A stretch of DNA of 64,000 nt from Nonomuraea cavernae. GTDB lineage: Bacteria > Actinomycetota > Actinomycetes > Streptosporangiales > Streptosporangiaceae. Made by a program: the position numbers and the translations under genes. Within the stretch, counting starts at the first letter, position 1. Each line of letters begins with the position of its first letter. The notes under the pieces were generated by a model that saw only the letters and a list, made by a program, of their open reading frames with translations, was not told the DNA's origin and did not search any database. Where the stretch lies: assembly GCF_014646355.1 (NCBI RefSeq), contig NZ_BMNH01000015.1:121431-185430 (forward strand), in the 5' to 3' direction. This document shows positions 40,179 through 48,664 of the stretch, piece after piece.

Positions 40179-40598
40179 CTAGTAGATGCGGTGCGACGGA
40201 CCGCAGTACTTGGAGGGGCTGCCCCAGCAGGTGTAGGTGTAGACCTTCTTGACGCCGCCGCGGGCCCAGGTCTCGCTGTGCGACCCGTTCCACTTCCGGT
40301 AGAACTTGTGCCAGCTGCCGTTCGAGTAGTACTTGAACCAGACGTAGCCGTGCTTACTCGTCGACTCCTTGCCGTACCACTTCGTGTAGACCTTGCCGTT
40401 CGACTTCCAGGTGTGGCCGTAGTTGTAGGCCTTGTGGTTCGAGGAGTAGTACTTGCCCCACTTGTGGACCGGAGCCGTCTGCGCGGAGGCGGGGGCGGCG
40501 ACGGTCGCCGTGGCGGTGGCGGCCTGGGCGGGAGCGGCGAGGGACAGTCCGGCGGCGATCGAACCGGCGAGGGCTGCGGCCGCAAGGATCTTGCGCAT
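40179..40598 (-). CDS. Small secreted aromatic-rich protein
   Basis: 139 residues. Sec signal MRKILAAAALAGSIAAGLSL with a cut after AQA (about residue 26). The mature part of about 110 residues is rich in Tyr, Trp, Lys and Gly, with related segments WKSNGKVYTKWYGK and GSWHKFYRKWNGSHSETW that look like an internal repeat, and two cysteines near the end (YTCWGSPSKYC) likely in a disulfide. No catalytic motif and no family recognised. GGAGG-type site six bases before the ATG. It sits, with a DUF1707 gene, inside the map-infA part of the ribosomal locus. Confidence 0.85.
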   Translation of the reverse strand: MRKILAAAALAGSIAAGLSLAAPAQAATATATVAAPASAQTAPVHKWGKYYSSNHKAYNYGHTWKSNGKVYTKWYGKESTSKHGYVWFKYYSNGSWHKFYRKWNGSHSETWARGGVKKVYTYTCWGSPSKYCGPSHRIY

Positions 40599-40699
40599 GT
40601 GGTTCCTCCAGTGAGTCGGTGCTTCTCGACACCCCTCACGTTAGGAAGGTCCGCAGCTCCGATCTGTGGACGAATGCACACAATGCACTAGTGCACAGT

Positions 40700-41134
40700 T
40701 CACTGCTTCCGCGAGCTTCCACCGCTCCCGAAAATGCTGCTCACCAGCAGCACCGCCCCCCACGGACCCATCACCCACAGCGGCCAGGGATAGATCAGAT
40801 TCCCCGATGTGACGCTGACGATCAGCCAGATCACCCAGTTGATCGAGCTGGCCATGGCCCACGCGCCCCAGGCGGCCTTCATCCCCGAGTGCATCTCCGG
40901 CTTCGTCGCGGGACTGGCCGGCACCTTGGCCACCTGACGATGGCGCAGATCGACGTCGGGAAGATCGGCGGTCAGATGGGCCAGCTCACCGTACGTCTTG
41001 CTCTTGTAGAGCTGCTCCAGCCGTTCGTGGAACTCGTCCATCGTGATGCGGCCCTGAGCGGTGTGCTCACGGAGTACGGCCGCCACCCGGTCGCGGTCGA
41101 CGTCGGAGGCACGCATCTCGGGGGTCTGTGCCAT
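40700..41134 (-). CDS. DUF1707 membrane protein
   Basis: 144 residues from ATG 41134 (GGAG eight bases before). The DUF1707 part is MRASDVDRDRVAAVLREHTA and GRITMDEFHERLEQLYKSKT (residues 7-60). Two membrane segments follow (about 90-112 and 117-136, INWVIWLIVSVTSG and LWVMGPWGAVLLVSSIF). The function of DUF1707 is unknown, though it is common next to membrane or regulatory domains in actinobacteria. Downstream of map on the same strand. Confidence 0.88.
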   Translation of the reverse strand: MAQTPEMRASDVDRDRVAAVLREHTAQGRITMDEFHERLEQLYKSKTYGELAHLTADLPDVDLRHRQVAKVPASPATKPEMHSGMKAAWGAWAMASSINWVIWLIVSVTSGNLIYPWPLWVMGPWGAVLLVSSIFGSGGSSRKQ

Positions 41135-41154
41135 ACCCACACTCCAGGCTAGTT

Positions 41155-41961
41155 CTACAGCTGCGCCAAGCGCTCTTTGCCCCCATCGAGGGCGGTTAGC
41201 ACCCAAGGACCATTATGTGTCACCGCGACGCTGTGCTCGAAGTGCGCGGAGGGCTTCCCGTCCATCGTCACGACGGTCCAGTCGTCGGCGAGCACGCGGG
41301 TCCGGTCGGTGCCGAGGTTGACCATGGGCTCGATGGCCAGGCACATGCCCGCCTCCAGCACCGGGCCCTTGCCGGGCTTGCCGTGGTTGGCGATCCACGG
41401 GTCCATGTGCATCTCGGTGCCGATGCCGTGGCCGCCGTACTCCTGCGGGATGCCGAACCTGCGGCCCTGCGACCTGACGAACTTCTCGATCTCGTGACCG
41501 ATGTCCGAGAGCCGGCGGCCCACCTCCAGCGCCGCGATGCCCCGCCACATCGACTCCTCGGTGACCCGCATCAGCTCCGTGAGCTCGGGATCGACCTCGC
41601 CGACGCCTACCGTGACGGCGGAGTCGCCGTGCCAGCCGTCGAGGATCGCGCCGCAGTCGATCGAGATGAGATCGCCTTCACGCAGCTTGCGGACGTTGGT
41701 CGGGATGCCGTGCACCACCTCGTCGTTGACCGAGGCGCAGATCGTCGCGGGAAAACCCTGGTAGCCCTTGAAGGAGGGGATCGCGCCCTCGTCCCTGATC
41801 GCCTTCTCGGCGATGACGTCGAGGTCGAGCGGCGTCATGCCCGGCTCGACCGAGCGCCTGAGCAACTCCAGCGTGCGCCCGACGACCAGACCGGCCGCGC
41901 GCATCTTCTCGAGCTGCTCGGCCGACTTGATCTGTATTCCATGTCTGTTCTTCTTGAACAC
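41155..41961 (-). CDS. map: Methionine aminopeptidase, type I
   Basis: 268 residues. Removes the initiator methionine. Metal ligands appear in ISIDCGAILDGWHGDSAVTV (two Asp), GGHGIGTEMHMDPWI (His), CLAIEPMV (Glu) and SAHFEHSVAVT (Glu). GTG start at 41961. It normally stands directly before infA; here two envelope genes intervene. Confidence 0.97.
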   Translation of the reverse strand: MFKKNRHGIQIKSAEQLEKMRAAGLVVGRTLELLRRSVEPGMTPLDLDVIAEKAIRDEGAIPSFKGYQGFPATICASVNDEVVHGIPTNVRKLREGDLISIDCGAILDGWHGDSAVTVGVGEVDPELTELMRVTEESMWRGIAALEVGRRLSDIGHEIEKFVRSQGRRFGIPQEYGGHGIGTEMHMDPWIANHGKPGKGPVLEAGMCLAIEPMVNLGTDRTRVLADDWTVVTMDGKPSAHFEHSVAVTHNGPWVLTALDGGKERLAQL

Positions 41962-42025
41962 GTTCGGCGAACCCCCAGGGTGTCAACGGGCAGAGGCGGG
42001 AGTCTAATTCCCCCACAATAGCCGC

Positions 42026-42053
42026 GAGGTGGCACGGAATACCGTGCCACCTC
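42026..42053 (-). terminator. Perfect hairpin between adk and map
   Basis: 12-bp stem GAGGTGGCACGG (42026-42037) with 42042-42053 and loop AATA. No T run follows on the minus strand. A TAGACT box lies about 25 bp further, so map may have its own promoter and the hairpin may end or process adk mRNA. Confidence 0.55.
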
Positions 42054-42071
42054 CGCAGTCGGTCATCGGAG

Positions 42072-42722
42072 CTATCCCATGAACGGGCGAATCGCCTCCA
42101 TGGCTCGCTGAGTGACCTCCTCGACCGGACCCGTCGCGTCGACACCGACGAGGATGCCCTCGTCGGCGTAGTAGGCGATGAGCGGTGACGTCTGCTCCTG
42201 ATAGACCTCCAGGCGGTGCCTGACGGTGTCTTCCTTGTCATCGTCACGCTGGAACAGGGTGCCACCGCAGGCGTCACACCTGTCGTCCTGCTTGTCGTCG
42301 AACTCCACATGCCAGATGCGGCCACACTGGCTGCACGTGCGCCGCCCAGCCAGCCGCCTGACGACCTCGTCGTCGTCGACGACCAGCTCCAGCACCAGGT
42401 CGAGCGCCTGGCCCCAGTCTTTGAGCATGTCGCGCAGGATCTCGGCCTGTGCCACGTTGCGCGGAAAGCCGTCGAGCAGAAACCCGTCCTGCGCGTCGTC
42501 CTCCGAGAGGCGATCACGGACCATGGCGATGGTGACCTTGTCGGGCACCAGGTCACCGCGGTCCATGTAGGTCTTGGCGAGCTTGCCGAGATCCGTGCCG
42601 CCGGAGACATTGGCACGGAAGATGTCACCTGTCGAGATCTTCGGGATGGACAGGTTAGATGCGATGTACTGGGCCTGCGTCCCTTTTCCCGCTCCGGGGG
42701 GCCCTACCAGAACGAGACGCAC
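42072..42722 (-). CDS. adk: Adenylate kinase (zinc-type lid)
   Basis: 216 residues. P-loop VGPPGAGKGTQAQYIA, AMP-site LDGFPRNVAQAE, and a LID with two CxxC pairs (CSQC and CDAC), the zinc-binding long form. GTG start overlaps the secY TAG by one base, so the genes are coupled. Confidence 0.98.
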   Translation of the reverse strand: MRLVLVGPPGAGKGTQAQYIASNLSIPKISTGDIFRANVSGGTDLGKLAKTYMDRGDLVPDKVTIAMVRDRLSEDDAQDGFLLDGFPRNVAQAEILRDMLKDWGQALDLVLELVVDDDEVVRRLAGRRTCSQCGRIWHVEFDDKQDDRCDACGGTLFQRDDDKEDTVRHRLEVYQEQTSPLIAYYADEGILVGVDATGPVEEVTQRAMEAIRPFMG

Positions 42723-44032
42723 TACCGCAGGAAGCCTTCGTAGTTACGCTGCTGAAGCTGACTCTCGATCTGCTTGACCGTGTCCAGGCCGACACCAACC
42801 ATGATCAGAATGCTCGTCCCTCCGAACGGGAAGTTCTGGCTAGCTCCGGCCACCGCGAGCGCGACGATCGGGACCATGGAGATCAGACCCAGATAGAGCG
42901 CGCCGGGCGCGGTCAGACGGTTGAGCACGAAGCCCAGGTATTCAGCCGTCGGCCGGCCCGGGCGGATGCCCGGAATGAACCCACCGTACTTCTTCATGTT
43001 GTCCGCGACTTCAGTGGGGTTGAAAGTGATGGACACGTAGAAGTAAGTGAAGAAGACGATCAGGAGGAAGAAGGTGGCCATGTAGATGGGGGTGTCGCCC
43101 GTGGCCAGGTTCGCCGAGATCCACTGCACGACGGCGTTGGGGTTCTCGGCGTTGGCGAACAGCGAGGTCACCAACTGCGGCAGGTAGAGCAGGGAGGAGG
43201 CGAAGATGACCGGGATGATGCCGGCCTGGTTGACCTTCAGCGGGATGTACGTGGACGTGCCGCCGTACATCCGGCGCCCGACCATCCGCTTGGCGTACTG
43301 CACCGGAATGCGGCGCTGAGCCTGCTCGACGAAGACCACAGCGGCGATCATGAAGATGCCGACCACGAGGACGACGGCGAAGGTGAACTTGTTCGCCTGG
43401 AAGATGTTGGCGAGCTCGGACGGGAAGACCGAGACGACAGAGGTGAAGATCAGGATGGACATGCCGTTGCCGACCCCGCGGTCGGTGATCAGCTCGCCCA
43501 GCCACATGATCACAGAGGTGCCGGCGGTCATGATGATGACCATCGTGACGACCGAGAAGATGTCGTCAGGCGCGATCAGCACGTTCTGCTGACAGTTGGG
43601 GAAAAGCTGGCCCGAACGCGCCAGCGCGATGAAAGCCGTCGACTGCAGGACACCGAGACCAATGGTCAGATAACGCGTGTACTGCGTGATCTTGGTCTGA
43701 CCGGACTGCCCTTCCTTCTTGAGCGCCTCAAGACGGGGAATCACGACGACGAGTAGCTGGAGAATGATGCTCGCGGTGATGTACGGCATGATGCCGAGCG
43801 CGAACACCGAAAGCTTCAGGAGGGCGCCGCCGCTGAACAGCTGCACCATCCCGTAGATGTTGCCGGTGTCGCCAGTGCGGGCCTGATCGAAACAGGCCGC
43901 CAGATTCTCGACGTGAACGCCGGGAGTCGGCAGAACCGAGCCAAGACGGAACAGCGCGATGATGCCCAGGGTGAAGAGCAACTTCTTGCGCAGGTCCGGG
44001 GTCCGGAACGCCCGGGTAAACGCGGTCAGCAC
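42722..44032 (-). CDS. secY: Preprotein translocase subunit SecY
   Basis: 436 residues, ten membrane segments; channel of the Sec export pathway. Start MLTAFTRAFRTPDLRKKLLF and conserved loops RIPVQYAKRMVGRRMYGG and PLKVNQAGIIPVIFASSLL are diagnostic. Located between rplO and adk in the spc operon. Confidence 0.98.
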   Translation of the reverse strand: MLTAFTRAFRTPDLRKKLLFTLGIIALFRLGSVLPTPGVHVENLAACFDQARTGDTGNIYGMVQLFSGGALLKLSVFALGIMPYITASIILQLLVVVIPRLEALKKEGQSGQTKITQYTRYLTIGLGVLQSTAFIALARSGQLFPNCQQNVLIAPDDIFSVVTMVIIMTAGTSVIMWLGELITDRGVGNGMSILIFTSVVSVFPSELANIFQANKFTFAVVLVVGIFMIAAVVFVEQAQRRIPVQYAKRMVGRRMYGGTSTYIPLKVNQAGIIPVIFASSLLYLPQLVTSLFANAENPNAVVQWISANLATGDTPIYMATFFLLIVFFTYFYVSITFNPTEVADNMKKYGGFIPGIRPGRPTAEYLGFVLNRLTAPGALYLGLISMVPIVALAVAGASQNFPFGGTSILIMVGVGLDTVKQIESQLQQRNYEGFLR

Positions 44033-44152
44033 GGTCCCTCCTGCGCGCCTAAAAGGCGGTGTGAGTATGCGATGTGCGGGGATCTGCGATCTGAAGTCTC
44101 AGGTCAACGAGCCGAACAAAGCCAGTCGTCTCGCGAACTCTAACGCACTACG

Positions 44153-44185
44153 GGCGTGGGAGCCCATTGCCGGAACCCCCACGCC
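44153..44185 (-). terminator. Hairpin between rplO and secY
   Basis: 8-bp stem GGCGTGGG (44153-44160) with 44178-44185 and a long loop, just after rplO, without a T tract. The 165-bp gap could also hold a secY promoter (TTGACC on the minus strand near 44101-44106), but no matching -10 box is convincing. Confidence 0.3.
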
Positions 44186-44197
44186 TCGTAATAGCTC

Positions 44198-44653
44198 TTA
44201 CAGCTCGGTAACGGAGCCACCGGCTGCGGCGATCTTCTCCTTCGCGGCGGCCGAGAAGGCGTGAGCCTGCACGTTGACCGCGACCGAGATCTCACCCGTG
44301 CCGAGCACCTTCACCAGCTGGTTCTTGCGGACGGCACCCTTGGCCACCAGCGTCTCGACGGTGACGTCGCCACCCTCGGGGAAGAGCTCACCGAGCCTGT
44401 CCAGGTTGACGACCTGATAGGTCGTCTTGAACAGGGCGTTGGAGAAGCCCTTGAGCTTGGGCAGACGCCTCTGCAGCGGCACCTGGCCACCCTCGAAGCC
44501 GAGGGGAACCGTGGTGCGGGCGCGGCTGCCCTTGGTGCCGCGACCGGCGGTCTTGCCCTTGGACGCCTCGCCACGGCCCTTGCGGACCTTGGCCTTGTTG
44601 GCGCCCGGAGCCGGACGCAGATCGTGAATCTTGAGCGGAGCCTTGTCAGTCAT
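44198..44653 (-). CDS. rplO: 50S ribosomal protein L15
   Basis: 151 residues; LKIHDLRPAPGANKAKVRKG, GRGTKGSRARTTVPLGFEGG and QVPLQRRLPKLKGFSN are the family blocks. Two bases after rpmD. Confidence 0.98.
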   Translation of the reverse strand: MTDKAPLKIHDLRPAPGANKAKVRKGRGEASKGKTAGRGTKGSRARTTVPLGFEGGQVPLQRRLPKLKGFSNALFKTTYQVVNLDRLGELFPEGGDVTVETLVAKGAVRKNQLVKVLGTGEISVAVNVQAHAFSAAAKEKIAAAGGSVTEL

Positions 44654-44655
44654 GA

Positions 44656-44838
44656 CTAGTCGACCTCTTCCACCTCGACGAGGTGCGTCACCACGGAGAC
44701 CATCCCGCGAATCTCGGGGCGGTCCTCCTTGACGACGACGTCGCCGATTCGCTTCAGGCCAAGCGAACGCAGCGAGTCACGCTGGTTCTGCTTGCCACCG
44801 ATCTTCGAGCGAACCTGAGTGATCTTCAGGCGTGCCAT
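44656..44838 (-). CDS. rpmD: 50S ribosomal protein L30
   Basis: 60 residues; MARLKITQVRSKIGGKQNQR and LRSLGLKRIGDVVVKED. Two bases after rpsE. Confidence 0.98.
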   Translation of the reverse strand: MARLKITQVRSKIGGKQNQRDSLRSLGLKRIGDVVVKEDRPEIRGMVSVVTHLVEVEEVD

Positions 44839-44840
44839 GA

Positions 44841-45470
44841 CTAGCTCACCGCCTTCGCGGCCGCTGCCTCGGCCATGCCCTCGCGCTGAGCCTTGAGCAT
44901 GCGAGCCGGAGCCACGTCCTCGATCGGCAGTCCACGGCGAGCCGCGATCTCCTCGGGGCGCGACAGGCCCTTCAGAGCCGCCACGGTGGCGTGCACGATG
45001 TTGATCGGGTTGTCGGAGCCGAGCGACTTGGACAGCACGTCATGGATGCCGGCGCACTCCAGCACGGCGCGCACCGGGCCACCGGCGATGACACCGGTAC
45101 CGGCGGAGGCCGGACGCAGGAAGACGACACCGGCCGCCTCCTCACCCTGCACGGTGTGCGGGATGGTGCCCTGGATCCGAGGCACCTTGAAGAAGTGCTT
45201 CTTCGCCTCTTCGACGCCCTTGGCGATGGCCGCGGGCACTTCCTTGGCCTTGCCGTAGCCGACGCCGACCAGGCCGTTGCCGTCACCCACGACGACCAGG
45301 GCGGTGAAGCTGAAGCGACGACCACCCTTCACGACCTTGGCCACTCGGTTGATCTTCACTACGCGCTCGATGTACGAGACGCCCTTGTCGGCGGCGCCAC
45401 CGCGGCGATCGTCACGACGGTCCCGCCGCTCGCCACCGGTGCCGCCACCGCGACGCGGAGCTGCAGCCAT
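44841..45470 (-). CDS. rpsE: 30S ribosomal protein S5
   Basis: 209 residues. The double-stranded RNA-binding part is RVAKVVKGGRRFSFTALVVV and the C-terminal domain contains LECAGIHDVLSKSLGSDNPI. The first 30 residues are an Arg/Gly-rich extension (GGGTGGERRDRRDDRRGG). Member of the spc operon. Confidence 0.98.
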   Translation of the reverse strand: MAAAPRRGGGTGGERRDRRDDRRGGAADKGVSYIERVVKINRVAKVVKGGRRFSFTALVVVGDGNGLVGVGYGKAKEVPAAIAKGVEEAKKHFFKVPRIQGTIPHTVQGEEAAGVVFLRPASAGTGVIAGGPVRAVLECAGIHDVLSKSLGSDNPINIVHATVAALKGLSRPEEIAARRGLPIEDVAPARMLKAQREGMAEAAAAKAVS

Positions 45471-45519
45471 CAGTGGTTCCTCATCTCAGTTGCCATCAGT
45501 TGTGATCCCCGGGCCCGCA

Positions 45520-45903
45520 TCAGAACTCGAGCCCGCTCTCACGGGCGCTGTCCGCCAGAGCCGCGATGCGGCCGGCGTAGCGGTTGCCGCCGCGGTCGAA
45601 GACCACAGCGGTGATCCCGGCTTCCTTGGCCCGCTGAGCGAGGAGCTCGCCGACCTTCTTGGCCTTCTCGGTCTTGTCCGCCTCCAGCGTGCGCAGCGAG
45701 GCGTCCATGGTGGACGCGCTCACCAGCGTGTGGCCGACGCTGTCGTCCACGATCTGCACGAACAGGTGACGGGTCGAGCGGTTGACGACCAGGCGCGGAC
45801 GCTGGGCCGTACCGACGATGTTCTTGCGGACGCGGCGGTGACGACGGGCCCGCGAGACGGTGCGGGCAGCCGTGTGCTTGCCGAACGCAGTCTTCGGAGC
45901 CAT
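45520..45903 (-). CDS. rplR: 50S ribosomal protein L18
   Basis: 127 residues; RRHRRVRKNIVGTAQRPRLV, SVGHTLVSASTMD and GITAVVFDRGGNRYAGRIAA. Binds 5S rRNA with L5. Confidence 0.98.
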   Translation of the reverse strand: MAPKTAFGKHTAARTVSRARRHRRVRKNIVGTAQRPRLVVNRSTRHLFVQIVDDSVGHTLVSASTMDASLRTLEADKTEKAKKVGELLAQRAKEAGITAVVFDRGGNRYAGRIAALADSARESGLEF

Positions 45904-45905
45904 GC

Positions 45906-46448
45906 CTACTTACCAGCCTTTCCGACCTTGCGGCGGATCTGTTCGCCCTGGTAACGCACACCCTTGCCCTTGTACGGGTCAGGCTTGCGCAACTTGCGGA
46001 TATTGGCCGCGACCTCGCCGACCTTCTGCTTGTCGATGCCGTCCACGTGGAACAGCGTCGGCTTCTCGACGCGGAAGGTGACGCCGTCGGGGGCGTCGAT
46101 GATGACCGGGTGACTGAAGCCCAGTGCGAACTCCAGCTGCGTCGGGCCCTTGGCCTGGACGCGGTAACCGACGCCGACGATCTCAAGGGTCTTGGAGTAA
46201 CCCTGAGTGACGCCCTGCACCATGTTGGCGATCAACGTACGGGACAGACCGTGCAGCGCGCGGACCTTGTTCTCGTCGTTGGGCCGGGTGACGGCGATCG
46301 CGCCGTCGTCATCGCGAGCCACGGTGATGGGCTCGGCGACCGTGTGAGAAAGCGTGCCCTTCGGGCCCTTGACCTGGACATCGCGGCCGTCGATCGTGAT
46401 GTCTACGCCATTCGGCACAGGGATGGGCAGCCGTCCGATTCGTGACAT
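45906..46448 (-). CDS. rplF: 50S ribosomal protein L6
   Basis: 180 residues from ATG 46448 (MSRIGRLPIPVPNGVDITID); PKGTLSHTVAEPITV and the C-terminal DPYKGKGVRYQGEQIRRKVG are typical. A further upstream start would not be conserved. Confidence 0.98.
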   Translation of the reverse strand: MSRIGRLPIPVPNGVDITIDGRDVQVKGPKGTLSHTVAEPITVARDDDGAIAVTRPNDENKVRALHGLSRTLIANMVQGVTQGYSKTLEIVGVGYRVQAKGPTQLEFALGFSHPVIIDAPDGVTFRVEKPTLFHVDGIDKQKVGEVAANIRKLRKPDPYKGKGVRYQGEQIRRKVGKAGK

Positions 46449-46464
46449 GCTGTGTTCCTCCCCT

Positions 46465-46863
46465 CTACCAGACGTAGGCGAGGACTTCCCCGCCCACACC
46501 ACGCTTGCCGGCCTGCTTGTCGGTCATGAGACCGGCCGAGGTCGAGATGATCGCGACGCCCAGCCCTCCCAGCACTCGAGGCAGGTTGTCCTTCTTCGCA
46601 TAGACCCGCAGACCGGGCTTGGAGACCCGGCGCAGGCCCGCGAGCGACCGCTCACGGGTCGGGCCGAACTTGAGCTCCACCACGAGGTTCTTGCCAACCT
46701 TGGCGTCTTCGACGGTCCAAGCCTGGATGTAACCCTCCTGCTGGAGGATCTCGGCGATGTGCGCCTTGATCTTCGAGTACGGCATCGACACGCTTTCGTG
46801 GTACGCCGAATTCGCATTACGCAGACGCGTGAGCATGTCTGCGATGGGGTCGGTCATCGTCAT
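46465..46863 (-). CDS. rpsH: 30S ribosomal protein S8
   Basis: 132 residues; MTMTDPIADMLTRLRNANSA and the C-terminal STSAGLMTDKQAGKRGVGGE. Central 16S rRNA binder and, in E. coli, autoregulator of the spc operon. Followed upstream by a 179-bp gap to rpsZ without a gene. Confidence 0.98.
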   Translation of the reverse strand: MTMTDPIADMLTRLRNANSAYHESVSMPYSKIKAHIAEILQQEGYIQAWTVEDAKVGKNLVVELKFGPTRERSLAGLRRVSKPGLRVYAKKDNLPRVLGGLGVAIISTSAGLMTDKQAGKRGVGGEVLAYVW

Positions 46864-47042
46864 GGCCAGTGGCCTTCCTCGCCGCGGTTTCCAGTCGGCC
46901 AAGCGCGATGCTCTGCCGGTGGACCTTCGGCGTGGTCATGGGCACTCTCGTCGAGAGCACCCGGAATCTGATTTCTGAATATGTACGGCTGGCGCACCGT
47001 CGGGGACGGCCCTGCGCGAACGCAGCCCGCCCCCAAGGGTAA

Positions 47043-47228
47043 CTACCAGCTGGACTTGGTGATGCCAGGCAGCTCGCCCCGGTGCGCCATTTCGCGGAAG
47101 CACACGCGGCAGAGCCCGAACTTCCTGTAGACGGCGCGGGGCCGGCCACAGCGGGTGCACCGGGTGTAGGCCCGGACCTCGAACTTCGGCTTACGCTTCG
47201 CCTTGGCGATCAGCGACTTCTTCGCCAT
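47043..47228 (-). CDS. rpsZ: 30S ribosomal protein S14, type Z (zinc)
   Basis: 61 residues; MAKKSLIAKAKRKPKFEVRA with a zinc ribbon of two CxxC pairs (CTRC and CRVC, cysteines 24, 27, 40 and 43). ATG 47228, two bases after rplE. This short zinc form is the standard one in the spc operon of actinobacteria. Confidence 0.97.
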   Translation of the reverse strand: MAKKSLIAKAKRKPKFEVRAYTRCTRCGRPRAVYRKFGLCRVCFREMAHRGELPGITKSSW

Positions 47229-47230
47229 GA

Positions 47231-47806
47231 TCAGGCCTCCTTGAAGGGGAACCCGAGGAGCTTCAGCAGCGCCCGGCCCTGTTCGTCGTTCTTCGCGGTG
47301 GTCACGACCGTGATGTCCATGCCCCGCGGCCGGTCGACCTTGTCCTGGTCGACCTCGTGGAACATGACCTGCTCGGTCAGTCCGAAGGTGTAGTTGCCGT
47401 TGCCGTCGAACTGCTTGGGCGACAGACCGCGGAAGTCCCTGATGCGGGGCAGAGCCAGCGACAGCAGCCTGTCGAGGAACTCCCACATCCGGTCGCCGCG
47501 AAGCGTGACGTGCGCGCCGATCGGCATGCCCTCGCGCAGCTTGAACTGCGCGATGGACTTGCGGGCCCGGACGACGGCCGGCTTCTGGCCGGTGATCACC
47601 GTGAGGTCGCGGACAGCGCCCTCGATGAGCTTCGAGTCGCGAGCCGCCTCGCCGACACCCATGTTGACCTTGATCTTCACCAGGCCGGGGATCTGCATGA
47701 CGTTCTCGATGCCGAAGTCCTCGCGAAGCTGGGCCGCGATCTCCTCGCGGTACTTCGTCTTGAGGCGCGGCGTCGGACGCTCGGTCTCAGTGGTCGTGGC
47801 AGTCAT
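47231..47806 (-). CDS. rplE: 50S ribosomal protein L5
   Basis: 191 residues; VMQIPGLVKIKVNMGVGEAA, GQKPAVVRARKSIAQFKLRE and GMDITVVTTAKNDEQGRALL. Contacts 5S rRNA and P-site tRNA. Start overlaps the rplX stop (TGATG). Confidence 0.98.
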   Translation of the reverse strand: MTATTTETERPTPRLKTKYREEIAAQLREDFGIENVMQIPGLVKIKVNMGVGEAARDSKLIEGAVRDLTVITGQKPAVVRARKSIAQFKLREGMPIGAHVTLRGDRMWEFLDRLLSLALPRIRDFRGLSPKQFDGNGNYTFGLTEQVMFHEVDQDKVDRPRGMDITVVTTAKNDEQGRALLKLLGFPFKEA

Positions 47807-48102
47807 CAGCTGTCCTCACCCGTCTCGTCGGCCTTGTCGGCCTTCTTGTCGGCGGGCTTGTCGTCCTTGAGCTTCTTCACGTTGCTCACGTGGATGGGAG
47901 CCTCCATGGTCTGCACGCCGCCGGTCTTGGCGCCGCGCGGACCCTGGTGGGTCTCCTTGGTGTGCTTCTTGATCATGTTGATGCCCTCGACCACCACGCG
48001 GTCCTCGCGCGGGTGAGTCGCGATCACACGACCCTTGGCACCCTTGTCCTTACCGGCGATGACCTGGACGAGGTCACCCTTCTTCACATGCAGCTTCGGC
48101 AT
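47806..48102 (-). CDS. rplX: 50S ribosomal protein L24
   Basis: 98 residues; KOW motif in KKGDLVQVIAGKDKGAKGRV and ETHQGPRGAKTGGVQTMEAP. Assembly-initiating 23S rRNA binder. ATG overlaps the rplN TAA by one base. The Lys/Asp-rich end is short and variable. Confidence 0.98.
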   Translation of the reverse strand: MPKLHVKKGDLVQVIAGKDKGAKGRVIATHPREDRVVVEGINMIKKHTKETHQGPRGAKTGGVQTMEAPIHVSNVKKLKDDKPADKKADKADETGEDS

Positions 48103-48473
48103 TACAGCACCTCCGGCGCGAGCGAGATGATGCGCATGAACTTCTTGTCGCGCAGCTCACGGCCCACCGGGCCGAAGATACGGGTACCGCGAGGGTCGCC
48201 GCTGTCCTTGATGATGACGGCGGCGTTCTCGTCGAAGCGGATGTAGGAGCCGTCAGGCCGGCGGCGCTCCTTGACCGTGCGGACGATGACGGCCTTGACC
48301 ACATCGCCCTTCTTGACGCCCGTGCTGCCGGGCAGCGCGTCCTTGACAGTGGCGACGATCACGTCGCCGATACCGGCGTAGCGTCGGCCCGAGCCACCGA
48401 GAACACGGATGCAGAGAATCTCCTTGGCACCCGTGTTGTCGGCGACCTTGAGCCGCGACTCCTGCTGGATCAC
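48102..48473 (-). CDS. rplN: 50S ribosomal protein L14
   Basis: 123 residues; IQQESRLKVADNTGAKEIL and LGGSGRRYAGIGDVIVATVK. Two GTG codons are available; the one at 48473 is preferred because AGGAG ends five bases before it and the product then starts as in the family (VIQQES). The GTG at 48479 overlaps that site. Confidence 0.97.
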   Translation of the reverse strand: MIQQESRLKVADNTGAKEILCIRVLGGSGRRYAGIGDVIVATVKDALPGSTGVKKGDVVKAVIVRTVKERRRPDGSYIRFDENAAVIIKDSGDPRGTRIFGPVGRELRDKKFMRIISLAPEVL

Positions 48474-48611
48474 GTTCACTCCTGTTAGTCGCGCCGGTTC
48501 TCATCTCTGAGCCTGGCGGAACCTGCTGTTGTCTTGTTCCTCCGGCCACAGCCCCGGAGGGCCGCACCGCAGGCGACGCGAGCCGTCGTGGCCTCGCGTC
48601 CTTGGACACCG

Positions 48612-48639
48612 TCGTGGGGGGTGTCTCCACCCCCCACGA
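48612..48639 (-). terminator. Perfect GC-rich hairpin between rpsQ and rplN
   Basis: 12-bp stem TCGTGGGGGGTG (48612-48623) with 48628-48639 and a TCTC loop, in the middle of a 190-bp gap. No T tract. It could attenuate or process the S10-spc transcript at this boundary, where the classical S10 and spc operons meet. Confidence 0.55.
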
Positions 48640-48664
48640 GGCGCGGTATATATCCGAGAAGGCG

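Noticed and set aside
42026..42053. Treating the adk/map hairpin as a normal Rho-independent terminator
   Set aside because: No T run follows it on the transcribed strand and adk-map are usually co-transcribed; kept only as a hairpin of uncertain role.
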